Source: Erythroxylum novogranatense (Eukaryota > Streptophyta > Magnoliopsida > Malpighiales > Erythroxylaceae). From it: 64,000 bases of DNA. Positions 11,679-22,402 of the stretch are shown here, one piece after another (within the stretch, counting starts at the first letter, position 1; each line of letters starts with the position of its first letter). The stretch is taken from assembly GCA_029891385.1 (NCBI GenBank), contig CM057228.1, positions 52,601,783 to 52,665,782 on the forward strand. The letters run 5' to 3'. The notes below the pieces were generated by a model. That model was not told the DNA's origin, ran no database searches, and saw nothing but the letters and a program-made list of their open reading frames with translations. Position numbers and translations under genes: made by a program.

Positions 11679-11694
11679 TTAAGAGGGGGAGAAT
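11679..11694 (+). other. Polypurine tract of element A
   Basis: TTAAGAGGGGGAGAAT directly abuts LTR A2. It is preceded by ATTTCGTGGGCGAAATTC, resembling the sequence that follows pol in chromoviruses (compare the reverse strand of 17745-17780 in element B). Confidence 0.9.
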
Positions 11695-12404
11695 TGTTGG
11701 ACCCCGATCTTTTGATGAAAATTAGAATTATTAAAATGGAATTCAATGAGTGTGTTTGTATAGGTATTGTGTTGTGGATGTTATTGTATTTAAAGGAGAT
11801 TGATGACAAATGAAGTGATTGGTTTTGATGACCTTAAAATTTGAGTATATTTGTATGAGTTATGAAAATTAAAGTGAATGGGTTGATTGAAATGGAGTTG
11901 AAAAGCAAGAAATGATTAGTGAAAGTGTTATATGTTGAAGAAAATTAGAAAGTTTAACTTTTTGGAGTAAAGAGTTGACTTTTGATTTAGACAGATTTTG
12001 AGGAAATAATATACATAAAATTTGTAGATTATATTGAGAGCTTTTCGTAGCCAAAAAGTATGCTATTTTTCGATATCGGGATTGAAAGTTATGATATTTG
12101 AAAGTTAAGTGTATTTTGCCTTGGTTTGCAAAATGCTATTAAGAGTAAGATTGCGTATGACTTTTGTGAAAGAGAAATGTGTATGCGTATATCCTTTGGT
12201 GTTGAGTTTGATGTGGGGAAATGACTTTGGAATAGTTTATTGGAGATTTGAATTGTGTTTGAGATGAATTAGTTGAAGAGTTTGTGGTAGTGGGTGAATA
12301 TGTGAAGTTGATGTGTTGAGATGTGAAGTTGATGTGTTGGAATGGTGTTTAGAGACTTCAATGGCAAATCTGTATTGATTTAGATTGATTTAGCCAAAGT
12401 GATC

Positions 12405-12850
12405 TTAATGAAAGTGGTAGATTATATTTTTATCTTTCCATTGATATAAGGCACGAAAATATTGGACAAGGGAGTAGAAAGTTATGATTTTTAGAAGTTT
12501 TGAGACTGTTTAATGTGAAGCTGATCGACCAGTCAGTTTGTGTGGAGTTTTTGACCCATTTAGGGGTCGATATTATTTTTAAGGCCTTAATGAAAGTTGT
12601 AGATCTTTCTTCAAGCTTTCCATAAACACCAAGTTTGTTAAATTTGGAGTTCTGGATCAAAAGTTATGATGTTTGCAAGCTTTGGTACTGTTGAGAAATT
12701 ATCGATCAGTCATCTTTGTGCAAACTTTTGATTCCTTTAGTGTCCGAGCTTGCCTTTGATTCCTTCGTGAAAATGGTAGAGCTGTCTCTTAGCTTTCCAA
12801 CGAAACAAACCGCGCCTGATTTGGAGCTCGGAGTCAAAACTTATGAGGGT
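12405..12850 (+). repeat. Three diverged ~180-bp GAAAGTTGTAG units in LTR A2
   Basis: Second-LTR copy of the array at 6290-6745, with the same anchor spacing. Confidence 0.8.
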
Positions 12851-12876
12851 TTGAAGTTTGAAGGTCGGATTGGGTG

Positions 12877-13010
12877 CCGACCGACCTCTGTTGGCCGACC
12901 AACCTCTGTTGGCCGAGCCGACCTCTGTTGGCCGACCGACCTTTATTGGCCGAACTGACCTCTGTTGGCTGACCGACCTCTATTGGCCGACCGACCTTTG
13001 TTGGTCGACC
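12877..13010 (+). repeat. GC-rich minisatellite in LTR A2 (about 7 units)
   Basis: CCGACCGACCTCTGTTGG-type units, one more than in LTR A1 and with private variants (CCGACCAACC, CCGAACTGACC). Confidence 0.9.
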
Positions 13011-13079
13011 GATCTTCGTTCTGGTCGAGCTTTGATTTTTCTGGCCGAGCTTTAACGTCCCTTCACTCTTTTGAGCATA

Positions 13080-14030
13080 ACTTCTTTGTCCGACATCCGA
13101 TCAATATGATTCTTTTTGAAAATTAAACTAGAGAGATGAGGCTACAAATGTTATGAAGGAGCCGAGCTATAATGTAGCCTCTAAGACTTTCAAATATAGG
13201 TCGGAAGTTCAGTGTAGTGTTCAGTCTTGGTGTTATAAGGACTGAACAATGTTCAGTATTTTGGATATATAGCGATAACTAGAGCTCGGATTGAGTTGAT
13301 TCTTATTGAAAATTAAACTAGAGAGATGAGGCTACAAATGTTATGAAGGAGCCGATTGACAATGTAGCCTCCAAGACTTTCAAATATAGGTCGGAAGTTA
13401 GGTATAGAGTTTAGTCTCAGCTTTGTAATGGTATGAGCAGTGTTCAGTATTATAGGTCTCTAGAGCTCGCTAGAGCTCGGATTTCATTGATTCTTTTTGT
13501 AAATTAAACTAGAGACATATATATACAATGCATCTGAAGGAGCCGATCGATAATGTCGCCTCTAAGACTTCCAAATATCGGTCGGAAATTCAGTGTAGTG
13601 TTCAGTCTCGGTGTTGTAATGGCTGAATAGTGTTCATTGTTATAGGTCGCTAGAGCTCGGATTGAGTTGATTCTTGTTGGTAATGAAAATAGAGACATGG
13701 GGCTACAAATGTTATAAAGGAGCCGAGCTATAATGTAGCCTGTAAGACTTCCAAATATAGGTCGGAAGTTCAGTGTAGTGTTCAGTCTCGGTGTTGTAAT
13801 GGCTGACAAAGTTGTTGATATTATAGGTCGCTAGAGCTCGGATTGAGTTGATTCTTATTGTAAATTAAAATAGAGACATGGGGCTACAAATGTTATGAAG
13901 GAGCCGAGCTATAATTTAGCCTCTAAGACTTCCAAATATGGGTCAGAAGTTAGGGGTAGTGTTCAGCCTCGGGTATGAAAAACAAACTTCAGTATTTTGG
14001 AGATATCTTGAGCTATAGAGCTCCGATCGA
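13080..14030 (+). repeat. 180-bp tandem array in LTR A2
   Basis: TCGGAAGTTCAG-type anchors at about 13201, 13391, 13582, 13762 and 13943, plus a leading partial unit (13110-13200) that is missing from LTR A1. Confidence 0.9.
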
Positions 14031-14250
14031 TCCGATTATTGAAGCGATGGATTCGTAAGACATAGAGGAACATTTCTTTAGAAGAAGTTTTATCAAATGA
14101 CTTCATTTACCTTATCGAAATAATCAGACAAGATGTCAGTTTTAAAGACCAATGAAGGGGCAATCTTGGAAGGTTACTCAAAGGATTAAGTTTATAGGCT
14201 TAAATGGAGGGGCTTATGGGTCATTCCCCATTCATTAAATGACATGGAAA

Positions 14251-14257
14251 TATAAAA
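14251..14257 (+). promoter_or_regulatory. Putative TATA box of LTR A2
   Basis: TATAAAA in the same context as in LTR A1, about 3.1 kb before the LTR end. Confidence 0.55.
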
Positions 14258-17200
14258 GACAGTGGCTGTCGTATAAGGCATAAGGAAGCACAGAAATGAA
14301 AGACTTAAGAAAATAAGAGATAAGAGAGAAGGGAGAGCAAACTTCGGAGAAGAAAGAAGGGAGAGCTTAGGGTTTTAGATTTTTTGGGGTTCAAGCTCAG
14401 TTTTTCGTTGATTCATGAAGGAAAAAGATGGGAGGAGACGAGAGCTTCCTTCCAAGCCTAATAAATTCGAAAATGGTGAAAAGTTTGAGGTAAGAGAAAA
14501 GTTGAGCTTTGAGCTTTTCTTCGATTTATGGTTTAGAAATATGGAAAATGGTATGGGTTTGTGGAGTATGAAGTCAATTTTGATGATTGCTAAGTATGAT
14601 GGGTTTAATTTGGGATTTTGAGAATTAGGGTTTATGCCCAAATTTGGAATTTGGGGCTTTTGGAAATTTGTAATTTAGAAAGCTTGAATATATGATGGAT
14701 TTATGTTTTCTAAGTTCAATTTGAGGATTAAGTTATTTATGATGTTGAATTTGGGTGAAATTGCTTTAGGTGAAGTCAAATTGGAAGAAAGAAGGAACCA
14801 ATGGACAAATTGGGGCTAGGAACAACTTTCTAGCATCGAATCGAGGTGGGTACCTATTTATAATATAATTTATAAGCTACTACTGCTTTCTTTAAATAAA
14901 GGGATTTTCTGATTTCAATTGCATCATAAGTGTTGCATCATTGTGTGAATGATTTGAAAAATCATCATTGATTCCATACATGAGCTTTTGATGAATTGCA
15001 AAATACATTTGTGTTATGCCTCGAAAGATTCCATGGCATTTCGTATATTCGAAAGAAAGAGCATTCAATAAATGATATTGAGCTTGAATATGATAAAGGT
15101 TTGAAAAATTATGATTTCCGACTAGTTTTAAGAGCTTTTATAAAATATGGTTTTATATAAAAGTTTGAAAACTTGTGATTTCCGCATAAATTCGGAAGTG
15201 TATAGAAAATATTGTTTATGAAAATATTTGAAAGTTTTGATTCCTAAAAATGCTTTGAAATTGTCTAGAAAATGGTTTATGCAAATGTTTGAAAATTTAT
15301 GATTTTCGAATACTTTCGAAATTAGTTAGAAAATGTTGTTTATAAAAGTGGTTGGAAGAATTCGATTCTCGAATGTCTAATGTTTATAAAAAGTATTTGA
15401 AAATTTATGATTTCCAAACTTGTTTATAAAAATGTTTGACAAAGTGTGATTTCCGAAATGCATTTGAAATTGTTTAGAAAATACGGTTTATTTAAATGTT
15501 GAAAAGTACAATTTTCGAAAGGTGTTTGAAATCATTTTAGAAACTGTTTTAAGAATTTATACAAGTTTTAAATGTTTGATAAATTAAGAAAATTTTTGAA
15601 GTTTCGAAAAATGACACAAAGGCCCAATTTCTTATCTTCAAATGATTTGGGAGATTGATTGAAAAATTGAGAAAGTATTGAATTTTATTGTTCCCAAATA
15701 TTTTTGGAAAAGGGTTACGAGTTTTAAAATGAATTGAGAAATGAAGAAAGATTTTGAAATTTATTTCCGTGATTTGGATTTAAGAAATTTCGTAAATTGT
15801 TAAATTCGTTATTTTCGACGAATTTGATAAGTTATGAAAATATTTTCAGAATGTTTTTAAGAAAATATAAGATTTATAAAATAATAATAAAATAAAATAA
15901 AATAAAATTGAATAATGTGCTTTATGAACCTGCATACGTTGATTTATGTCTTAAAGAAATCACTTGCATTCATTGTTCTGATGTTGATCTATACGTGATT
16001 ACATTGTTGAATTGAGAGTGAATATGTTTATTGATGTGATAATGTTATGCCATTGGAGTGTGCCATGGCATTGTGATTTAAATGGAAAGAAGAAAAGAAA
16101 ATGGAAGCATATCATTTTGATAAATGATCTTGAGCATTGCTTATATGCTTTTTTGTGGGCGAGAGAGTTACGGATGGATAGTCACGTGCACGTCGACGTA
16201 TGAAAATTTATAGCCTTCTCCCGGCTGCCCGCTTGAGGCCACGAGATACTAAGAAATAGGACTCGAATAGATTATGGTATAAACTTCGGTTTATCCTTCG
16301 TGTTTACGAAACTCTCGAGCCATGGGTTGTTGTGCATTGCTTATGTGATTGCCATTGCATCTATGAATTGTCAAGTTGATGCATTCATGTTTTATAAACT
16401 TATGGGTTTATGGCTGAAAGCCTAAAAATCATATGTTTTGTAAATTGTGATTTTGAATACAGCAAGGAAAGAACTTTTGGAAAATGTGCTTTACGGATTT
16501 CAAAGCAATGTTTTCTAAGACCAGAAAAGAAAAAGAATTTCAAGGATTTTGCTTATATTTTTGTTATAAACTGTTACCCACGAGCTGTAAAGCTCACCCC
16601 CCTTCATTCCCATCCACAGGTGATGAGAAGAAGATCGAGTGAAAGAAAATGAAGATTTCTATTTGCATGTGTTTGTAATGTATTATTGGTAAGTTAAATG
16701 GTTGCTGAGAAGTCTAGAATTGTTGTGTATTGTATACTTTGGTTTAGGGTTATGGGTAATGTATAAGGCTTGAAAATGCCACTATGATTTGTATAAAGCT
16801 GTGATTTATGAAATTGTGTATATAGTGAGTATAAGGTGTATGGATTTCTGGAATTATGCATTGCTGTAAGTTATGTATGGGATGTGTATATGATTATGAG
16901 TATGATAAGGTATTGTGGTTTGAGATTTGGATAAGGCTATTGAGTTATGGTATTGCACATGGATAGTGCGATTGTATGTGAATGTATTTTGGATTGAGTT
17001 TGGTTATGAAAGAAATGAAAAGGGAAGGAATAAGAAAGAAAGAAAAGAAAAAAATTTATACCGAATTTAGAATGTCTTAGGGTTTCCAACGCGACAGTGA
17101 TTTCTAAGATTTTGTTCGAGGATGTCGGTACTTGTGTTTCAGTTCGAATGCTTCAATTCGATTTGTGATTCGTGATCATTTGTTTGGTTTGTCTCCGAGC

Positions 17201-17366
17201 CAATTCGACTTGACTTTGTTTGTATGCTTCGCTTCCAAATTGGCTTTCGATTCGTTAATGATTTGTTTCGCTTTGTGATCAATCGTTTATTCGTTCCGCC
17301 TCTTTGTGATTCGTTCTGTCCCCCGTTTTCCGGTTGGGGCGCCGGTCTCCGGATCGGGTCCCAACA

Positions 17367-17371
17367 TTAGG
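17367..17371. repeat. Target-site duplication of element A, right copy (TTAGG)
   Basis: Matches 5579-5583 exactly. Confidence 0.95.
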
Positions 17372-17737
17372 ATCCTTCATACTTACAATTTATTCTCCCT
17401 TCTTTTCCTTATAAAATCCGTAACTTCACTCACTCCTACGTCCTTAAGCCATTTGTTTCTATTCTTTATTCTTGTTATAATTAACTAAAAGGACCATAAT
17501 AGCCCTCCTTGAAAGCCTTAAGCCTTAAAAACATTTATGGACTTCCTAATTTGCCCTTTACACTAACTTATGCCTTTAAATTCTAACAACTTATAAAAAT
17601 TCTAATTTTAACTAATCCCTTCCATTAATTTCTATAAACTAAGTACTAAAAACCCCAAATTGCCCTAACAAAAAGGAAATTAGTAAACTCATCCTCAAAA
17701 TAAATAAAACATGTTTAATGCGAATCGAGACCCAATA
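17372..17737 (-). repeat. LTR B1, segment 3 (5'-terminal part of the 3' LTR)
   Basis: Collinear with 25615-25980 of LTR B2. Ends CGAGACCCAATA where LTR B2 ends CGGGACCCAACA, so the terminal CA pair has decayed slightly (CAACA to CAATA). It abuts the polypurine tract of B. Confidence 0.88.
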
Positions 17738-17756
17738 TTTCTTCCTCCCTTAAAAG
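17738..17756 (-). other. Polypurine tract of element B
   Basis: Minus-strand reading CTTTTAAGGGAGGAAGAAA, directly upstream of the 3' LTR and just after the chromodomain coding region. Confirms minus orientation. Confidence 0.85.
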
Positions 17757-17788
17757 AATTTTGTCCTCGAAATTCTTACTGAACCACT

Positions 17789-18044
17789 GAAGAGATGGGG
17801 ATACTTCTCCTTCATAGCTTCCAATGGCTCCTACGTGGCCTCTTCCACCGAATGGTTCCTTCACAAGACTTTTACGAGCTGCACTGTCTTGTTCCTGAGA
17901 ACCTTTTCTTTGGTATCCAAAATCCATACTGGAAGCTCCTCATAACTCAAGTCATCACTCAACTGAACTTCATTAGCTTAAATGACATGAGAAGGATCAG
18001 ATCGATATCTCCTCAGAATAGAGACATGAAAAAACATCATGAAT
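17789..18044 (-). pseudogene. Chromodomain and end of integrase of element B (broken)
   Basis: The minus strand encodes, after IHDVF and a small frame disruption, a stretch starting YEELPVWILD (about 17945) with KVLRNKTVQLVKVL and ending EKYPHLF (about 17789). This matches the C-terminal chromodomain of Tekay-type plant chromoviruses, which is thought to guide integration into heterochromatin. Two stop codons (TGA at 17861-17863, TAG at 17831-17833) sit at positions usually occupied by tryptophan, consistent with G-to-A transitions. A further TAA lies upstream near 17974. Not functional as it stands. Confidence 0.8.
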
Positions 18045-19256
18045 CTATGATAGCTCAGGAGGCAATGCTAACTTGTACGCCAACGGACCAATCCTCTCTA
18101 AAATCTCATAAGGCCCCACATATCTCGGACTCAGTTTACCCTTCTTTCCAAATCTCAAAATCCCTTTCCAAGGAGAAGTCTTGAGAAAAACTTTCTCACC
18201 AACCTCAAACTCCATCTCTTTCCTGTGGGCATCTTCATAACTCTTCATCCCATCCTGAGCTGCCTTCAGCCTATGTTTTATCAAGTTGACCTTATCAACG
18301 GTCATCTGTATCAACTCTGGGCCCAAAAGTTTCCTGTCTCCCTCTTTATCCCAACATACTGGAGTCCTCCATCTCCTCCCATACAGAGCCTCATACGGCG
18401 CCATCTGAATGCTCAAATGATACGAATTATTGTAGGCAAATTCGGTCAATGGAAAGTGTTCATCCTATGCTCCTCTAAAATCCATCACACATGCCCTGAA
18501 CATTCCCTCAAGGGTCTGAATTGTCCTCTCAAATTGACCATCGGTCTGAGAATGGAAAGTAGTGCTGAAACTCAACTTAGTGCCCAAAGCTTCCTGCAAA
18601 CTGCCCCAAAATCTCGAGGTAAAACGAGGATCCCTATCAAACACAATCGAATCCGGGATCCCATGCAACCTCACAACCTCATCAATATACTTCTTGGCTA
18701 GCACATGCAGAGGATTAGTCTGTCTGATTGCCAGAAAATGAGCTGATTTCATCAATCTATCCACAATCCCCCATATGGCATCATGCCTCCTACTGGTCCT
18801 GGGCAATCCCATCAGAAAATCCATAGTCACCCTCTACCACTTCCACTCCAGAATAGATAAGGGCCTTAACTGGCCTGAAGGTGCCTGATGCTCAGCCTTG
18901 ACTTGTTGACACACCAGACACTTACTCACATACTCGGCCACATCTTTCTTCATACCTCTCCACCAGAAATGCTCCTTAAGATCCCTGTACATCCTGGTGC
19001 TACCTGGGTGCATAGCATAAGGCGCATTGTGCGCCTCATCTAGAATCTCATCCTTTACCTTCTTGACATCAGGAATACGTAGCCTATTCCCGACTGTTAG
19101 GAGTCCATCATCACTCACCATTATGTCAGACTTCTTACCCTTCTAAATCTCTTCCCGCAGCTTACCCAGTTCTGCATCCTGATCCTGCAACTCTCTCACT
19201 TTTTCCCAGAGGATCGGTCTCACCCTAAAAGTGGCAATCATGTAATCAGACTCCTC
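18045..19256 (-). pseudogene. Integrase of element B (broken)
   Basis: Catalyses insertion of element cDNA into the genome. All three parts are visible in one minus-strand frame. The zinc-binding domain (18834-19121) has AHN and MHPG histidines and CLVCQQVK cysteines. The catalytic core (18465-18830) has D in MDFLMGLP, D in FDRDPRF and E in DGQFERTIQ, with 35 residues between the last two (D-D-35-E intact). The C-terminal region (18045-18449) has EFAYNNSYH, APYEALYGRR and YVGPYEILERIGP. Stops interrupt the frame near 19143, 18834, 18465 and 18045, several of them TAG where tryptophan, glutamine or glutamate would be expected. Confidence 0.88.
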
Positions 19257-19690
19257 CTATTTCAAACTGATCCTGAGCTTAGCCAGCTCTTCCAATAGCG
19301 GTAGATACACTGTCTGAACATATGCTATGGAAGACTTCCTGCTCAAAGCATCTGCAACAACATTTGCCTTACCTGGGTGATACTTAATCAACAGGTCATA
19401 GTCTTTAAGCAGCTCAATCCACCTCCTCTGTCTCAAATTCAACTCCTTCTGACTCAACAGATATTTGAGACTCTTGTGATCTATAAAGATCCTAGTTTGC
19501 ACTCCATACAAATAATGTCTCCAGATCTTCAAGGCAAAGATCACAGCTGCTAACTCCAGATCATGGGTCAGATAATTCACCTCATAAGGCTTTAGCTGTC
19601 GTGAGGCATATGCTATCACCTTATCTCCCTGCATAAGCACTTATCCCAACCCCTTTCTGGAAGCATCACTATACACAATATAACCTCCCT
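19257..19690 (-). pseudogene. RNase H of element B (broken)
   Basis: Degrades the RNA strand of the RNA-DNA hybrid. The frame reads YSDAS (end of the RT ORF), then a TAA at 19641-19643, then [58 protein letters not shown] and [15 protein letters not shown]. The motif order is that of Ty3/gypsy RNase H. The frame closes with TAG at 19257-19259. Confidence 0.88.
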
Positions 19691-20560
19691 CTCCTGTGGG
19701 TAAAGCCAGAACTGGAGCACTAGTCAATCTGTGCTTGAGCTCCTCAAAGCTCTGCTGGCATTCATCACTCCAGACAAACTTCTGGTTCTTTCTCAGCAAT
19801 TTAGTCAAAGGAGCGGCAATCATCGAGAAACCCTCCATGAATCTCCTATAATAGCCTGTTAAATCCAGAAAGCTCCTCACTTCAGTCACTGACGTCGGAG
19901 CATGCCAGTTCACCACTGCCTCAATCTTCTTTGGGTCCCTCAGCCTCTGTAATACAATCCTCAAGTGCTCCTCATGCTCTCCCTCACTCCTGGAATACAC
20001 CAGAATGTCATCGATGAACACGATAACAAAATGATCCAAAAACTCCTTACAGACCCTATTCATCAGATCCATAAAAGCAGCAGGAGCATTGGTCAGTCCA
20101 AAAGGCATAACTAAAAATTCATAATGCCCATATCGTGTCCTGAAAGCTGTCTTGCTCACATCAGACTCCTTAATCCTGAGTTGATGGTAGCCAGACCTGA
20201 GATCAATCTTAGAGAAGATCGTTGCCCCTGCAGCTGATCAAACAAATCATCAATCCGAAGCAGAGGATACTTGTTCTTCACCGTCACCTTATTGATCTTC
20301 CTGTAATCAATGCACATTCGCCAAGTTCCATCTTTCTTTTTCACAAATAAGACCGGCGCTCCCCAAGGTGAGGTGCTCGGCCTAATGAATCCCTTCTCTA
20401 ATAAATCCTCCAACTGCTCCTTAAGCTCCTTCAGCTCAGCTGGAGCCATCCTGTATGGTGGAATAGAGATAGGAGCCGTCCCAGGAGCTAAATCAATAGC
20501 AAACTCAATCTCCCTCTCCGGTGGCAAACCAGGCAACTCCTCAGGAAACACATCAGGAAA
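19691..20560 (-). pseudogene. Reverse transcriptase of element B (frameshift and deletion)
   Basis: Copies element RNA into DNA. Upstream part: [40 protein letters not shown] and [15 protein letters not shown], then a one-base frameshift near 20229. Downstream part in the new frame: [28 protein letters not shown] and the catalytic FIDDILVYS (FIDD at 20007-20018). At about 19934 LRD joins directly to [10 protein letters not shown]; the family normally has roughly 30 residues (connection region with the FLGH-type motif) between these, so an in-frame deletion is likely. Motif style is chromovirus. Confidence 0.9.
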
Positions 20561-21118
20561 TTCCCTCACAATGGGAATATCCTTCACCCTGCTCTCCTGC
20601 ACACCAGTATCCAATACACACGCCAAGAAAGCCTCACAGCTTCTTCCCATCAGTTTATCAGCTAACAAAGCTGATACAAGCCGTGGCGGTGTCAACTTTC
20701 TGTCTCCTCTAAAAATTACTTTCTGACCCTCACCCAGATCAAATTCCACCTCCTTTAAACCACAGTCAAACTTTGCCCGATACTTGTCCATCACATCCAT
20801 TCCGACGATCATATCTAACCCCTTCAGATCTAGAGGTAACAGATCCACTACCAATCTAGATCCCTCGATAATAAGGTCACAGTCTCTATATACTTTGCTC
20901 ACAATCACATTTCTCCCTAACGAAGTACTAACAAGCAGAAAATTATCCAAAAGGTCTGACTGCATACCAGGTAAGATCATGCTTGCAGAAACAAAGGAAT
21001 GGGTGCTACCAAAATCAAACAGTACATACACAACAGAATGAAAGAGCTGAGCCAAACCAGTAACAACCTCCAGTGCGGCTGCAGCTTCCTACCGTGTCAT
21101 GGAAAACACCCTCGCCTG
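20561..21118 (-). pseudogene. Aspartic protease of element B (catalytic site altered)
   Basis: Normally cleaves the Gag-Pol polyprotein. The start resembles the Tekay ARVF pattern with a TAG stop at 21089-21091, followed by [13 protein letters not shown]. The catalytic triad is normally Asp-Ser/Thr-Gly; here Asp-Phe-Gly (21008-21016) replaces it, which should inactivate the enzyme. Downstream [19 protein letters not shown] is the conserved second half, followed by a linker with [20 protein letters not shown] leading to RT. Same frame as gag. Confidence 0.85.
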
Positions 21119-22110
21119 TGCTTGCCATCTCGGTCGATGTAGGTTCCCACAGTGCTCACATAAAGAATTCCGGTTCCTGCTTTTCTCAGTCCTACTGTTT
21201 CCTCCCACTAAGGAAGCATGTACTGACCCAGTCCTAATCTGCTTGCTCTGCTGAGGGGCACTACTGCCACCCTAACTCTGAGTCCGCGCACTCTTCCCAC
21301 CCCTGTCAGCTGACTGCACACTGCCCCCTCTCCTGGATGAATGCTCTCTGCTCTTTCTCTTCCTGCTCACCTCCTGCCTAATGTTTTCCAGCTTCTCAGC
21401 CTGGAGTGTAACATCCACCAGCTGCTGATAATCATAGAAATTATGGATGATCACCTTCTCCTTGATGCCTATGTGGAGGCCTCCCTACTTTCTGCACTTG
21501 TCTTCCTCACTGGCCACAATATGAGCTGCATATCGGGATAACTGAGTAAATCTCAGCTCATACTCACTAATAGACATCTCCCTCTGATTCAAATTGAGAA
21601 ACTCCCTGGCCTTCTCCTGCATATAGACCCGGGAGAGGTATTTCTCCCTGAACAACTCTCCAAAATCCCGCCATGACAGTACTGGTGGCACTGCCTGACT
21701 TTGTGGCACTGACTCCCACCAGTGTAGAGCATCTCTCTGCAATAAACTCACTGCATACTCCAGCTTCTCCTCATCAGAGCATTTCATCTGAAGAAGCACC
21801 CGCTCAGTCCTCTTCAGCCAAGATTCAGCTTCCTCCGGATTGGTGGTACCATGAAAGTCCACCGCTCCAAACTTTTGCAGTTTATCATACTGCCCGCCCC
21901 TAACCACTGGAGCTGGCACTGGAGCCTGAGATCCCTTCCCCAAGGCAAAAGTGAACGCCTGGGTGAAGGCCTAGAAAAAATGTGGATCCATCGCAAGCAT
22001 AGTAGGAGGAGGAGGAGGCGGCTCTTCGGGTTGCACACTAGGTGCCTCAGAGCTGGGAGCAGAATGTGTCCCTGCATCTTGTGGGACATGGGACTCATCT
22101 GTGCTCCCCT
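21119..22110 (-). pseudogene. Gag of element B (broken)
   Basis: Structural capsid-forming protein. A proline-rich N-terminus with a likely start codon at 21998-22000 is followed by a TAG at 21971-21973, then the retrotransposon Gag core: WLKRTERVLLQMKCSDEEKL, RDALHWWESV, WRDFGELFREKYL and MSISEYELRFTQLSRYA. After stops at 21485-21487 and 21272-21274 the frame continues through a basic region (RKRKSREHSSRRGG) to a degraded zinc knuckle CEHCGNLHRPRW in which the final cysteine is missing. Gag, protease and the first half of RT share one frame, as expected for a single polyprotein. Confidence 0.85.
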
Positions 22111-22389
22111 AGTGAGAGCGAGAACAAAGCCGTGCTCCTCGAGTTCTACTGCAAGGCAGCATATTTACTACTTCAAAATAAAACCAGTGAAAAACTTTAG
22201 TTCATGCCAAAACAATTTGTCAAAGTATATAGTACGATTTAAATCATGCAAAATCCGGTTGAAATCATGAAAAATCAACATTTAGTCATGTAAAATTAGT
22301 TAAAACAATGCAAAAGAACACAAATGATTCAATGTTAATATAGGTCATAAAAACCCTACATTTCTCCTTCTACCCGAACCTAAACCGAA

Positions 22390-22402
22390 GGCTCTAATAC
22401 CA
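22390..22402 (-). other. Primer-binding site of element B
   Basis: Minus-strand TGGTATTAGAGCC, four bases inside the 5' LTR. It differs by one C-to-T change from the initiator tRNA-Met complement TGGTATCAGAGCC. Confidence 0.92.

Larger units (their letters stand above)
11093..11694 (+). mobile_element. Interior of element A (602 bp, non-coding)
   Basis: Contains only a PBS at its left end and a polypurine tract at its right end, with AT-rich sequence between. No reading frame resembles gag, protease, RT or integrase. The post-PBS stretch (ATCTTACTTGGGCG) resembles that of element G (ATCTTACATGGGTG), which suggests common descent of the non-coding elements. Confidence 0.85.
5584..17366 (+). 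mobile_element. Element A: non-coding LTR element with 5.5-kb LTRs (LARD-like)
   Basis: 11,783 bp bounded by TTAGG duplications. Two long direct repeats (5584-11092 and 11695-17366) start TGTTGGACCCCGATC and end GGATCGGGTCCCAACA. A PBS for initiator tRNA-Met follows the first and a polypurine tract precedes the second, so the orientation is plus. The interior is only 602 bp and has no reading frame related to gag or pol. LTRs therefore make up about 95 percent of the element. Its termini, PBS context and polypurine context (ATTTCGTGGGCGAAATTC) resemble chromoviruses, so it is probably mobilised by proteins of an element such as B; that is inference. It is intact in structure and younger than B. 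Confidence 0.93.
11695..17366 (+). repeat. LTR A2 (3' LTR of element A), 5672 bp
   Basis: Near-identical to LTR A1 apart from repeat-number changes and small indels. It is longer mainly because of an extra stretch at 13070-13195 in the 180-bp array and one more GC-rich minisatellite unit. The stem-loop block is better preserved here (16573-16620: TTACCCACGAGCTGTAAAGC, then TCACCCCCC and CCACAGGTG) than in LTR A1. Confidence 0.92.

Noticed and set aside
17795..22270. Plus-strand ORFs of 60-158 residues (for example 18225-18701, 20310-20726, 21851-22270)
   Set aside because: Antisense shadows of the minus-strand gag-pol of element B.
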